From the NCBI GenBank assembly GCA_028023455.1, contig JAQFVV010006336.1, positions 1,626,224 through 1,690,223 on the forward strand: 64,000 nt of DNA, in the 5' to 3' direction. The position numbers and the translations under genes were made by a program. Origin of the DNA: Epiperipatus broadwayi (taxonomy: Eukaryota > Onychophora > Udeonychophora > Euonychophora > Peripatidae). This document shows, one piece after another, positions 35,151-47,239 of this stretch. A model generated the notes under the pieces. The model did not search any database and was not told where the DNA came from. It was given only the letters and a program-made list of their open reading frames with translations. Numbering within the stretch: the stretch's first letter is position 1; each line of letters starts with the position of its first letter.

Positions 35151-36767
35151 ACAGTTATTTATTCTAAAAATGTGAAATTGTATTTATAAGCCTAAATAAG
35201 TAATATACATCATTTTTAGCATTGATTTTTATGATTTGTAAAACATGCTTAGCATTTAAATGTACACATTGTTGGGACAATGACATAGTGTGATTATGGT
35301 ATTAAAATGTAAAACTTCTTGTGATAATGCTGAAATTTAGTAAATTCTTTTATTACTCAGACTAATTCACAATAGTCAATTATCATTTCATTTGTAAATT
35401 TATTTATTTATTATCATAAGCTGTAAATCTCTCAAATTTATTTCTCTTTTGCAGTAAAGTTGTATAATGTAGTGATTATATAGTGTAATTTGAACATTGT
35501 AGATTTTCAAAATAGTTGTTTGTTTGATTGTCCTTATTGGTTAAATAAATGTTGTATTTTAGTGTTAAATTTGCGTATAAATTTAAAATTATTTCAATCA
35601 CATACAACTTATCCAGAAATCTTAAAATTATATAATCAATGCTACAATTTTATTTTAGTTATTAAGACTACATGAACATAAAATTAAACTTAATCACTTT
35701 GTTAGAATAGTCTTCAGATATTAAGAATGCATCTATGAAATAAAATATTCATTTCTTAATCTAAATGATCATTTAAATCCATGTACAGTTCTTAAAAAAG
35801 ACTAGGCTTATTCATAAGATTGTAACTGATTATCCATTATATATTTAATGCTTAAATTATTTATCTTAAATTTACAAGATATGGTACGAGTAGTTAATAG
35901 AATATCTTGATTGTCATAAAATCCCTTATTCACTTTTGATATATGAATGCTACTCTAGTAAATAATTACTTTATTCTAGATTAAAGATTTCTGTGTATTT
36001 TATTTTAAATAAAAAAAAATTTCTTTTAAGTTTGTTGTTATTATTATAAATTAGGTAGGCATTATCTTAGGGCTAATAGTATGTCTCTTCATATTTTCAC
36101 TACGATGCCACTCATTGTTTAATAATTTACAAATAAAATAGAAAAATAAAAATTTGAATATTAAAAATATTTAATAAAGAACACTGATATTTTATTATTG
36201 TACTAAATGATCAAAAGAAATTATTTTGATAAGTAATGCGGTACAAATAAAACCTAAGAAACAAAATTATCCTTTATCAAGAGTTTAGAATTGTGGATCA
36301 GATCATCGCAATGAAATATCAATAATAGTGATTGTGAAATAAAAAATATATATTATCACCTAATTACTCTTTAGTAGACACTTTTAATATTAAGAGTATT
36401 TGTATTTTGTAAGACTGAGTTGAGAGATCTCCTCTTAAAACTTATTAAATATTAAATAGCATATCTACAATGCTTAGTTATTTTTATTCTTACTCCCATA
36501 TCTACAATACTTAGTTAATTTTATTCTTACTCCTATTGCTTTTTTTATTATAGCATATATCATTTATGAGAACACTGAGCTTAGCCTAAATCAACTTATT
36601 GTTTGAGGCAAATTATAACTTTATTATTACTTTTTCTTGGTCGTCTTTACATTAATTTCTTTAGGTTATAATATATATATATAAATTATTTTTCTTTAAA
36701 AGTAAATAATTTTGTTTATCTAATACTTACTGTTCACGTATATATGACAGTAAGTCTAAAATATGTG
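35151..36767. other. AT-rich non-coding stretch
   Basis: Nothing recognised, apart from a direct repeat of ATATCTACAATACTTAGTTA type at about 36463-36525 (2 copies). Confidence 0.4.
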
Positions 36768-36777
36768 CATTTTAGAT

Positions 36778-36959
36778 CCTAAGATCTAGATGCAGTGCTC
36801 TCAGATCCAAGGCTCCTCACTGATGAAGGCCATAAGCCAAAAACTAGTCTGGGGATATTGGATGAGTAGACATGAGATGGGGATTTTATGCACAAGCCTT
36901 CTGGCATCCATTGGTTACTCTATCTTGCTGTGTGTGTCACTATATATAGTGAGTTTTGC
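36778..36959 (+). mobile_element. Hammerhead-bearing repeat, copy D (short, with candidate target-site duplication)
   Basis: A 182-bp copy starting at the GATCCTAAGATCTAG block and ending at GAGTTTTGCC. It is bracketed by the 10-mer CATTTTAGAT at 36768-36777 and 36960-36969. The ribozyme (36805-36863) matches copy A in stem I, core, stem II and the GTC triplet, but GAAA has become AAAA (G12 to A), which should abolish cleavage. The short form with flanking duplication resembles a 5'-truncated retroposed copy. The 5' duplication partly overlaps sequence expected from the consensus (GCATTAGATCC), so its exact border is uncertain. Confidence 0.6.
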
Positions 36960-37045
36960 CATTTTAGATTTTCTGTGGTTCAAACTCTAAGAGTTTTGTA
37001 AACAATAATTTGGCAAAGGCTACATTTGATGTGAGACTAAAGTTG

Positions 37046-37188
<143 letters not shown>

Positions 37189-37302
37189 AAAAAGAAATTA
37201 TTAAACTCAGGTGCTTGCTATACATGTATATAATTTTAATGCGCAAATACGCGCACAACAACCAAGCTTCATCAGGATTAAATAACAATATATTATAAAC
37301 TC

Positions 37303-37515
37303 AAAATTATTATTATTATTATTATTATTGTTATTATTATCATCATTACTACTACTATTACTAGAAATGCTGTTGCTACTGCTACTGCCACTACTACTAC
37401 TACTACTACAACTGCTACTATATCTACTACTACTGCTACTACTACAACTATTACTACTGCTACTGTGGCTGTTGTTATTGCTACTACTATTACTATTACT
37501 AGTATTATACTCAGT
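37303..37515. repeat. Compound trinucleotide tract
   Basis: ATT units grade into interspersed CTA, CTG and CTC-like triplets (ACTACTACT, GCTGTTGCTACTGC). The Leu-rich frame across it comes from the triplet period. The 110 bp between this tract and the previous one contains GCGCAAATACGCGCACAAC, an unusually CpG-rich patch. Confidence 0.8.
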
Positions 37516-37529
37516 AGATAAGTAAATCA

Positions 37530-39890
37530 GAAATTATCGTTATTGAGTCTACCCATCTACCACTAAGATGAACAGTGCAGGGCATATTTTTGAATAAAAG
37601 TTTTAAAGTTAATACATTTGTATTGAAATACTTATATTTTGTAGAAAAGTTTTTTTCCTCATCATTTCTAAATATAATATATAAAAAGATATCATTTAGG
37701 TAGACTACATTGAATTTTAAAATTAGTCTACATTAAATTTTAAAATTATTTTGTAGAACCTTGTATCTATTTATATAGATATGTGGAATGAAACAATTAA
37801 TACTGGACAAGTAATTAATTTGATGCCTATCGATATATAAAACATACTTAAAACTTTCATTCAATTACATTCTTGAAATACATGAATAAAGACATATATC
37901 TGTGATAAAAATGATATGATAATCTCTAGTATAATAAATAACTGGTGATAATAAATAATTAGTGATAATCATTAATGCACTTATTTAATGTGAATGGTTT
38001 CAAAAATATGAGTGCAGAAAGTTTTGAAACTAGGAAATCAAATTATAATACTCTAAAATACACATTTCTCTTTATATATACACATTCTATTTTTTCATAG
38101 TTGTTGATATTACTTAACTCAGTGGGGGGAGGGGTAAAATTACTTTCGTTTCAATTACACAGACAAATATATATATATATATGGTTATACATAAAAAAAA
38201 TAATGCATAACATTTTTGACTGCAAAATAACGACTCTTTTCAAATTTATATTATTATATAGACATCTTTTAAATGTATTTTTGGAAACATTCTTATTTTT
38301 TATATTCTGCACAGTAAAATCTTCCCTGTAATGGGTATTCAATAATCAGACTTGGATTTTATAAGTTCTTTCTCTAAGGCTTTTTAAAAATTCAATAAAA
38401 TCAAATACAAATGCCACTAAAATTATAAAGCACTTACAAGCACTTAAAACGAAACAAGTGAAAAAAATAAAACGCAAAGCACTTAGAATTTTCATCATTT
38501 CAAATCAATTTTTTCTTTAAAAAAGATAGGATATTTTATTGGTAAATAAATTTTTAATTATTGATAAATATTTTTTAATGTTATTATATTATAAACACTT
38601 TACAGATAATGTTTATATGTATGCATAACACTTAGACTAAATTTTTAACATGTTTTTATACAGCTTTTATAACCTTTATTAATCTAGCTATTTAATAGCA
38701 AACATTTTAATGATTTTTAGCTTTTAACATGTTAATGATGTTAAAGAGTTCATTATAAAAAAGTTAAAGCTCCTAATTTGAGGTTCTAGAATAACTTATA
38801 CTAAGACAAATTATCCCCAGTAAAAACAATGTTAAGTATAGTTAAATATTAGAACTGATCAAAATATTCTTCCAATTTGTATCTTCTGTTTTTATTATTT
38901 ATAGTGCACATTTACTCTTTAATAGATTTTTATTATTATCTAGTTATTTTAAAACCTTATTTTCAATTTCTTTTTTCTTTTATGTTTTTTTTCCTTCTAT
39001 TACAAATAGGGCATGTAAAAATTCTTGATTAGATACACTTTCAATAGATTATTTCATCTGCTATTTGCTAAATTCAAAGTGAAATTGTGAGAATATTTAA
39101 ACAGCTAAAATGTATAGACAACAGCTTAACTTTTATACTTGTCATGAAGCATAATATTTAAATTTTTTTTCTCTCACATACTCTTTTAATATATCAATGT
39201 CTACCTTCCTTTCTATTTACTTGAAAATACTTATATTACTAAAATGCTAAACTGTAGTCAGATTTATATAGTTTGAAAAAAATATTATTAATAAATACAC
39301 AATTTTCTAGCACATAGAGCTTTTCATGTAAATGCTTTTGTGATTTTTAAATAACATATTTACTATCATGATTTTTTTGACCCAGAAAAACTTATATTTT
39401 ATCTATCTCATTTCTTCTTTATAGTTGTTTTTTTTTTTCATTCCAATCCTTCTCTACTATAATAAAACTATTTTTGTCATCTTTTGTAATTACTTTTTAA
39501 TTTTTTATATAAATAATATTTGTCTTCTCATCATCACACAATGTTATTACTTTAAATAAGACACAATATAATATAAAATATCATCATATAACAGCAATAA
39601 TTGTATATATACTGAAGCAATTGATGTCTAATCATCATCGAAGCTTCATGTTTCACCATCTATACTAACCTCCTAGGGGTCCGCAATTCAGACCTTGCTA
39701 TAAATATATGCTATTCACCCACACACTGTATGCCCAATGATTAGAGAAATTAATAAAATTAAAACTATTTAGTAAAGTAAAACAGTAGTATGCTTGATGC
39801 ATATATATATGAATGAAGCAATAATGGTATTAATGTTTACTGCTGACAACTAAACATTTTCTTTACATAATTGTAAATTTTTTTTTGTTA
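37530..39890. other. AT-rich non-coding stretch
   Basis: No gene recognised. A (TA)n of about 14 bp at 38168 explains overlapping frames on both strands. 39590-39760 is slightly less AT-rich (CTCCTAGGGGTCCGCAATTC) but unrecognised. Confidence 0.45.
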
Positions 39891-39932
39891 TAACAACAAA
39901 GAAAAATGGGGAAGGCTTGAAATATCACTAGT

Positions 39933-40105
39933 CAGCTCGTTGTCTATAATTAAAATTTATAAATCTTAATTAAAATCGAAAAACAAATCGTTTATCAGTT
40001 GTTGTCAAATGATTTGAATTCAGCTTGTTGCCTTTAATTAGAATTGTCAATCGCAATTAAGATCGAAAACAAATCGTTTATCAGTTGTTGTCGAATGATT
40101 TAAAA
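39933..40105 (+). repeat. 88-bp tandem duplication
   Basis: CAGCTCGTTGTCTATAATTA (39933) and CAGCTTGTTGCCTTTAATTA (40021) start two adjacent units that share ACAAATCGTTTATCAGTTG. It lies directly upstream of the TATA-like box at 40192, so it could be a promoter-proximal repeat. Confidence 0.7.
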
Positions 40106-40191
40106 TAGCTAAAAATGGTATTTCGAGCCTTATCTGTATAAAAACATGTTGTTAATTAAAAGTTGTTTGTAAGGGGATTATAGAGATAGTG

Positions 40192-40225
40192 TATAAAAAG
40201 AGCCATAAGACCTTTTAAGGGCAGT
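40192..40225 (+). promoter_or_regulatory. Candidate RNA polymerase II core promoter (TATA plus initiator)
   Basis: TATAAAAAG (40192-40200) is followed 30 bases from its start by GGGCAGTCGG, an initiator-like CAGT at about 40222. Downstream sequence is distinctly less AT-rich than its surroundings and contains repeated GTTAGTTACTT-type blocks (about 40245-40300). A possible splice donor TTAG-GTAAAA sits at about 40509. Either a host first exon without a long ORF or a solo LTR of a retrotransposon would fit. No LTR borders or target duplication were defined. Confidence 0.33.
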
Positions 40226-40509
40226 CGGTGATTTTCACTTGATACGTTAGTTACTTGATAAATCAGTTAGTTACTTTCGCTTGATCAGTCAGTTACTTTT
40301 ACATTCCTGATTCAAAAAGTGTTGCCAGACCATCATTTAAGAAGTCAAGAGAAGTTTAGTGCAATGGAGCATGAGTAGTGGAGCCATCCACCTCTCCTTT
40401 TCTCTCAGAGAACTGTCTATCAGCCATCAAAATTCCATCTGACCAGCAATATGAGATGATGTAGAAGTGCCAACCAACCTGCCTGCCTGATGCTATGCTG
40501 ATATCTTAG
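40226..40509 (+). other. Possible non-coding first exon or LTR R-U5 region
   Basis: Sequence between the initiator-like site and the GTAAAA donor-like site. Higher G+C, no long ORF, and a short ATGGAGCATGAGTAG frame only. Unrecognised. Confidence 0.22.
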
Positions 40510-42185
40510 GTAAAATCATGTAATTTAGAGCTGCCTTAATACGAACATTCACGGGTGATTTTTAATTTGTAGCTAAATTAATTCATAGCTCCATTTATGA
40601 TGTTTTGCTAATTTTGCTCATAAACTCTCTCTCTCTATAATCCTTTATTAATACTTATGTAATTCTAAATATACACTGCTTTCATGCTTAATTTATGTTT
40701 ATATAACTTTATGCGGCTCAATTAAATGTATACAACTTATTTTGTTTAATATATATATTATTTTTTCTAATATGTCAGTATCAATCAATCTCGTGACTTT
40801 AATTAAATTCATTAGTAAAATTATATTCATTTGTTTATTTAAAATAAAAATCGTTTGCTAGGTTGGTTGTATACCTAAAAGTATTTTATTGTGGATGCTT
40901 ATTTCATTTTGTTGTTTAGTTGCCTTTATAAAAGATCACAACACTTAAGATATAATTTCACCTTCTCTTACCATTGCCCAGAGGGCTAATTCTTTAGTTA
41001 ATATGTATATGGGAATCAAATTTTAAATGTAAATTTTATTAGTAAACAGAGTTATTATTTTATTACAATTGGTTAAATGACTCAGAATTGAAAACAGATT
41101 ATTGCGCAAGAGGTTAGACCCTTTCCAAACTTTAAGTAATAATATAAAATTATATAAACATTGCTGGCATACCTTTTCTTTATTCTGATATTTTATCTTT
41201 TCCATTTCTTGATTGTTTTGTTATTGGGGACATCGAAAGCTTGAAGCTCCTATCCTATTTTTCAAAATCATTCATAATCAGAGACACTACTCTCTGTGGA
41301 ATGTAAGGTTTATGAGGATTATGTGCTGCGGATGGCAGTACATTATGATCTGGGATCTCAAACTCAGCCTCTCCATTGATATTACTCTGCCAGAATGCAC
41401 AGACATATCAAATCTAAGTTCGTCTCAAATATTCTTTTAAAATGATAAAATATCCACAATCGCCATGAGGCTTTACTTCGTTATTGTATGCTAGTACCAT
41501 TACCATCCACCTAACCTTTAGTAAGTCCCAATGATGTGTTAAAGATAATGATTCATTTCATAAAAATATGTTCAGTTCAGAGTTAAAAAGCTTTCTTTGA
41601 AAAACCGTTATCGATTCCCATAGACGTGGACAAACATAAATTGTTTTTTATATCATGTAATCTCGTAAATAAAGCGCATTGTTTGTTTCTTATTTCTAAA
41701 AGATGTCTTTGTCAAACAATGAGAATAAAAATATAAATAATGGTTCTCCAAAGAAATACATGATTGAAATCATATATTTTGCCCGTTATCAAATAAATCA
41801 CTTACTATTAAAACTGTCACGATCTTTTATATTTATTTTCAGCATCCACAACGCTCCGTAGCAAAAGTTTTCTTTAATTAGACTATTAACTCTGCATAAG
41901 TTATAAACCCTATAAAATTGTATCTGTAAAATTATATTTATTAAATGAATGATAGAGGGGATTTTATACAACAAATTCCCAAGTCTTGTAAATAAACAAT
42001 ATTGTCCCAAGTGTGAAACTAGTTGTTAAAATATACATATGTTTCCTTAATCTTTGTAATATATATATGCATTTGTTTAATATTTATTAAATATATCTAT
42101 TTCATGTAAATCCTGGTTTGTTGTTTTTGAATTATTATTTTCGAGTTAATATTTAGAACTATTTTCTTTAGCTAAGAGCATTAAT
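40510..42185. other. AT-rich stretch, partly higher complexity
   Basis: 41190-41440 is less AT-rich with a 75-codon plus-strand frame (41213-41440) that I do not recognise. It may be part of a dispersed repeat. No domain, splice context or repeat partner was identified. Confidence 0.35.
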
Positions 42186-42189
42186 ATAA

Positions 42190-42460
42190 AACTATAATAA
42201 TTATAATTCCTGGGCTACTCCGACCTCAATCATCATCATCAGTCTGATCTTATGCTCTTCTGCCCTGCTTCTGGGCACGAATTTAAAATAATTTTACTGT
42301 GTCATCAGAATTGTTGTTCATTGGGTCAGAGATTCGAAGAATAGGCAAATAGGTTAGAATTCAGGACTGCTCCAGACCTGTGTATCTCGAGCATGATCGG
42401 ATTCAAGGTACTTTTGCTTAGGATTTGAATCTTGTTAATTGAGCATACTATAGCTTTTTT
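42190..42460 (-). repeat. SINE-like candidate with B-box-like motif
   Basis: On the minus strand GATTCAAATCC (about 42425-42435) matches an RNA polymerase III B box (GGTTCGAATCC type). Sequence downstream is less AT-rich and ends near ACTGATGATGATGATTGAGG. No second copy was found here and no clear A box, so this is tentative. Confidence 0.3.
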
Positions 42461-42561
42461 CATCAATTCTTTGGCTCTATCAGAGTGATATAAATTATTT
42501 TAAATTTAACATTGCATATAAAGTGAAATCTATTTTTTTATAACCCAAATTAATTAAATAC

Positions 42562-42595
42562 TAACAACAACAACAACAACCACAACAACAACAAC

Positions 42596-42681
<86 letters not shown>

Positions 42682-42712
42682 GAACAACAACAACAAGAAC
42701 AACAATAAAATA
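42562..42712. repeat. (AAC)n(AAT)n(AAC)n compound microsatellite
   Basis: AAC/CAACAA units, then about 26 AAT units, then AAC/AAG units. Confidence 0.92.
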
Positions 42713-43248
42713 AATACAAATATAACATATAAGATAAAATTATCTTATATTTTCCTTCCTTCTTTTATTCATTCCTTTCTCAATTAACAACTTACATCAA
42801 TTATACAAAATCTACAATGGGGGGAAAAACTTATATAAAGACATATTATATGATTTTTGATTCACAAATGGTTATGTTTGTTGTAGTTAATATAATTAGT
42901 TTCATATATTTTTCTACTATTAGATTGTAAAAATATAAACTTTTAAAATATATTTAAGAACCTCATAGAAACAAAATATATGAAAAACTAATTGTATTAA
43001 TTACAAACAAACACACACATGCATATATATCAATTAATTTAATTAATAATTTATAATCAAAAATGCGCAGAGAATTATATAGTATATATTAATAAAGGTT
43101 TTTTTTTCCTCTGTGCATTTTGTATGATTATTAATGTTATTAATTGATAAAGAAAGTGATGAAGGAATGAAGAAAGAGGGGAAACATTTTTTTATCTTAT
43201 ATGTAACATGAGAAAGTATTTGGAATTGTTTTTAACTATTATTATTAT

Positions 43249-43748
43249 NNNNNNNNNNNNNNNNNNNNNNNNNNNNNNNNNNNNNNNNNNNNNNNNNNNN
43301 NNNNNNNNNNNNNNNNNNNNNNNNNNNNNNNNNNNNNNNNNNNNNNNNNNNNNNNNNNNNNNNNNNNNNNNNNNNNNNNNNNNNNNNNNNNNNNNNNNNN
43401 NNNNNNNNNNNNNNNNNNNNNNNNNNNNNNNNNNNNNNNNNNNNNNNNNNNNNNNNNNNNNNNNNNNNNNNNNNNNNNNNNNNNNNNNNNNNNNNNNNNN
43501 NNNNNNNNNNNNNNNNNNNNNNNNNNNNNNNNNNNNNNNNNNNNNNNNNNNNNNNNNNNNNNNNNNNNNNNNNNNNNNNNNNNNNNNNNNNNNNNNNNNN
43601 NNNNNNNNNNNNNNNNNNNNNNNNNNNNNNNNNNNNNNNNNNNNNNNNNNNNNNNNNNNNNNNNNNNNNNNNNNNNNNNNNNNNNNNNNNNNNNNNNNNN
43701 NNNNNNNNNNNNNNNNNNNNNNNNNNNNNNNNNNNNNNNNNNNNNNNN
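43249..43748. other. Assembly gap, 500 N
   Basis: Exactly 500 N inside an (ATT)n tract: ATTATTAT borders it on the left and TATTATTAT on the right. The round size suggests a placeholder, so the true length of the array is unknown. Long frames over it (297 and 223 codons) are artefacts of N and ATT. Confidence 0.97.
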
Positions 43749-44092
<344 letters not shown>

Positions 44093-44390
44093 CAAAACTA
44101 ATAATGTTTTTTTTAAGCTAATGCACATGAGCTTTGTGGATCTTAACAATAATGAATACTCTCATTTTCCAATACAAGATAAAGTTTTTGTGAAAGAATA
44201 AAATTAATCCATTTATTCTTTCAACCCAAATGTTTAAGTATGGGCATTTCTTAAGTATTGGAAATGAGAGCGTGAAGATATTAAAGTCACTTTAAATTAC
44301 TTTTACTATGTCTGAATGAATGACAGCTGAGAAATTTACTAGAATTTATGATACGTCATTCTTAAATGAAATTAAACATATGTAAATGAG

Positions 44391-44395
<5 letters not shown>

Positions 44396-44471
<76 letters not shown>
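44396..44471. repeat. (ATT)n microsatellite
   Basis: About 24 ATT units after a short ATAATAATA start. This is the third ATT array within 7.5 kb. Confidence 0.95.
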
Positions 44472-46320
44472 GTTCTAGTTAATTTTAGATATTAAAAAGT
44501 TAGTTTTTGCTATGTAAGCAGAGTAAATCAAAGCTTTAAAATATGATAAGGGCAAAAAATATTTGCAAAAAGAAGTTGTTTTGTATTATTTTTATAATAT
44601 ATATGTATGAATACAATTATTGTTGTTATATACTATTTAATTTTATTTTATATTATGTGATTTATTTAAATATATGAAAACAAAAATAGCATAATGAATT
44701 TTTTTTTTATTTTTTGATGAAAGTCTAATAATTTTTATTAGTAGATTAACTTTTGATAATTGTAATATTTTTTATACACTTTTAACCAAATGTTTTATCA
44801 TAGTTAGGAACTTTATATGGAGAAATCGAGAAAAAAATGCTGAAGTAGATTTTTTTGTATAGTCATATATTGAGATATTTGGTTTTACTTTTTTAAATCA
44901 TGAAGCTCACACATATTTTAATTCCAAAAATATCTAAATGCATGGTGATTTCAAAGACATTTCAATACGTCATGACATATTCAAGAAGTTTCCTTTATTG
45001 TTCTTGGATTTTGGGAAAAAAAATGAATAACCAAAACTTGTCTTTTTTCTTTTTTTGCAAATAAATATTAAGATTCATTATTGTTTTAGAACAATCATTG
45101 TGTAAAAATTATTAAATATCAAAAGTATAAATGATTACACATTTATTTTATATGTACATTCTTTATTTTTAATAATAAAGGATAATAAATGCTAGTATAA
45201 TATTAATAAGGCAAATTATGAAGTTCTGATAAGCATACCATTTAAAATTGATCATTGACATGTCACCAATAACTCTGTTAAAATATATTACAATATAAAA
45301 ATTGATAGTTTGAAGCATACTTTGATAGATTTATCACATATTGTTATTTATTTGTTCATATTTGTTATTTATTTGTGCATATTTTAAGAGCAAATGTCAA
45401 TAAAAAAGAGTAATTGATTTTATGAAATTAATATACTTTTTCCAACTGTTGAATGATAAAACCATTCATTATATTTATTACAATCTTATTTTTTCAATAT
45501 TTGCAAATTTCAAATATGCTTTTTTTATAATTTATTTCTTTTGTAAACATAAATTTCTACAAAATCAAGTCTAATTTATTATAGACTTTTATAATATTAT
45601 AATAAAATGTTGAAACTTTTATAAAACTCTTGTTATGGGGAACAATTAAATATGTCAGTCCCAGAAGATTAATGTCACTACTATATATCATTTTTGAAAT
45701 AATTTTATGATTCATTTTCTTTTAAATCTTAACTTCACACCTTTTTTGCAACCCAAAATTCATTTCACTAATTTTATATTGATGTGTTTCTTAAAGCATT
45801 TTCCATAGTTGTAGAATATCTATATTTTTTTTTTTGTCATTTCTAATACTAAATTTCTTAAGTTTTTAAAATGATTCAAAATAATCAGTTGTAGGATTAA
45901 AACAATATAATTTAAATTATTATTACATATAAAGAAAATATCTAGATGCATGGTTAATTTTTTAATATTTCATCTAACAATTGATTCATTGCAGAACTAA
46001 GAATTAAATGGTAGGGAACAGTCAATGTATAAAAGCCCCAATGCAAAATATATTGTTTTTTTACTGTTTACTGTAAATATAGTATAATGCAAAGACTTCT
46101 CTAATTAAACAATTTATTATGCCATCTTTTTATCTGTCTTTTTTTAACCATCAAATGGTGCCTATTTAATCAAATAGTTTTCTTTATCCATTATCAATTT
46201 TTGTCAAATATGTGAACATTCATTTCTATTTTAAATAAACTTTTCCTGCTTTAACATGACTGCTTAGATTAATAAATTCTAATTATAATATTTGTAGTAA
46301 TATTTATTACATTAAGTATC
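44472..46320. other. AT-rich non-coding stretch
   Basis: Nothing recognised. Confidence 0.45.
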
Positions 46321-46325
46321 ATGGG

Positions 46326-46710
46326 CAATGCACGAGTGTTGCATCACCAGTATGCAGACAAAAAGGCTGCAGACAACCAGTGTTTATTTCAGTCATTTTT
46401 GAGCATCAGAAATCCGTAGTACATCTCTTCATCTTACCCTATGCAACCATTCAATATATCAAAAAAGATGACTCCAGGCAGAAGATCAGAGAGGCATACT
46501 ATATAGCTAACTCTGCACACCCCATCATCGGTAAACATTCAGTCTTTCCCCTCTCCAAAAAATGGACTCTCTGACTCTAACAAGATACTTCTATTTTTAC
46601 ATAATTTTAAACATTCTCTGTTATACATATACAAACGTGCGCATCTTTTTCACCATCTTATGCTATGAATATGAGGCTAGTAAAAAACTCTCGAAAGAAA
46701 GCGCTTAGCC
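46326..46710 (+). mobile_element. PLE 3' end fragment, same subfamily as the 11.3-13.3 kb element
   Basis: The plus-strand frame 46380-46574 encodes the C-terminus of a GIY-YIG domain: FEHQKSVVHLF, DDSRQKIREAYYIANS, and a final KKWTL then stop. This parallels FLEHSKKTGHLF, KIREAYFING and KRWTI of the minus-strand PLE at 11.4 kb. About 90 bases after the stop (46662-46710) comes GCTATGAATATGAGGC, then CTCTCGAAAGAAAGCGCTTAGCC, the same terminal stem-loop found beyond that PLE. Everything upstream of the endonuclease end is missing, so this is a 5'-truncated copy. Confidence 0.75.
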
Positions 46711-47089
46711 TTAGCTTTGTTTTTATTTTTGGAATTCACCTTCAGCTTCAACTTAACACACTATTAATGATTTATTAAATATTATTATACATTGTTATTG
46801 CTAAGTTTATTTGTACGATTTTGTAGCTATTTTCATCATATTATATTTTGATTAAACCTGTATGTATGTATGTATATATATAATTGAAATAATAAATTTA
46901 ATGGTTTACAAAAAAAAAAAATTATACAGCTGTTCAACTTTATGCTACAACAATTCGGGAATACCTGAAAAACTTTACAATTCTTGAAAAAACGAAGTTT
47001 ATATTTCAGCTTAATAATCTTTTTACATTGTCTCCGCCATTCTTTAACGATCCACCGTTTTCTAAAATTACTTAAATCCATTGTATTCA

Positions 47090-47238
47090 ATATATGTAAA
47101 ATAAGTAAAATGTCCGTTAATTAAAAACAAAATTGTAATTATAATTGAAATAATAAATTTAACGGTTAAATTTATTATTTCAATTATAATTACAATTTTG
47201 TTTTTAATTAACGCACATTTTATTTATTTTACATATAT
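47090..47238. repeat. Near-perfect palindrome, 72-bp arms
   Basis: Left arm 47090-47161 and right arm 47167-47238 are reverse complements with about two mismatches, around a 5-nt loop ACGGT. A partial direct match to the left arm (ATAATTGAAATAATAAATTTAA) occurs upstream near 46879-46902. It may be a small inverted-repeat element or an insertion by-product. It could form a cruciform or a long hairpin RNA. Confidence 0.75.
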
Positions 47239-47239
47239 A

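Noticed and set aside
41213-41440. 75-codon frame in a less AT-rich patch
   Set aside because: No recognisable domain; the patch may be a dispersed repeat.
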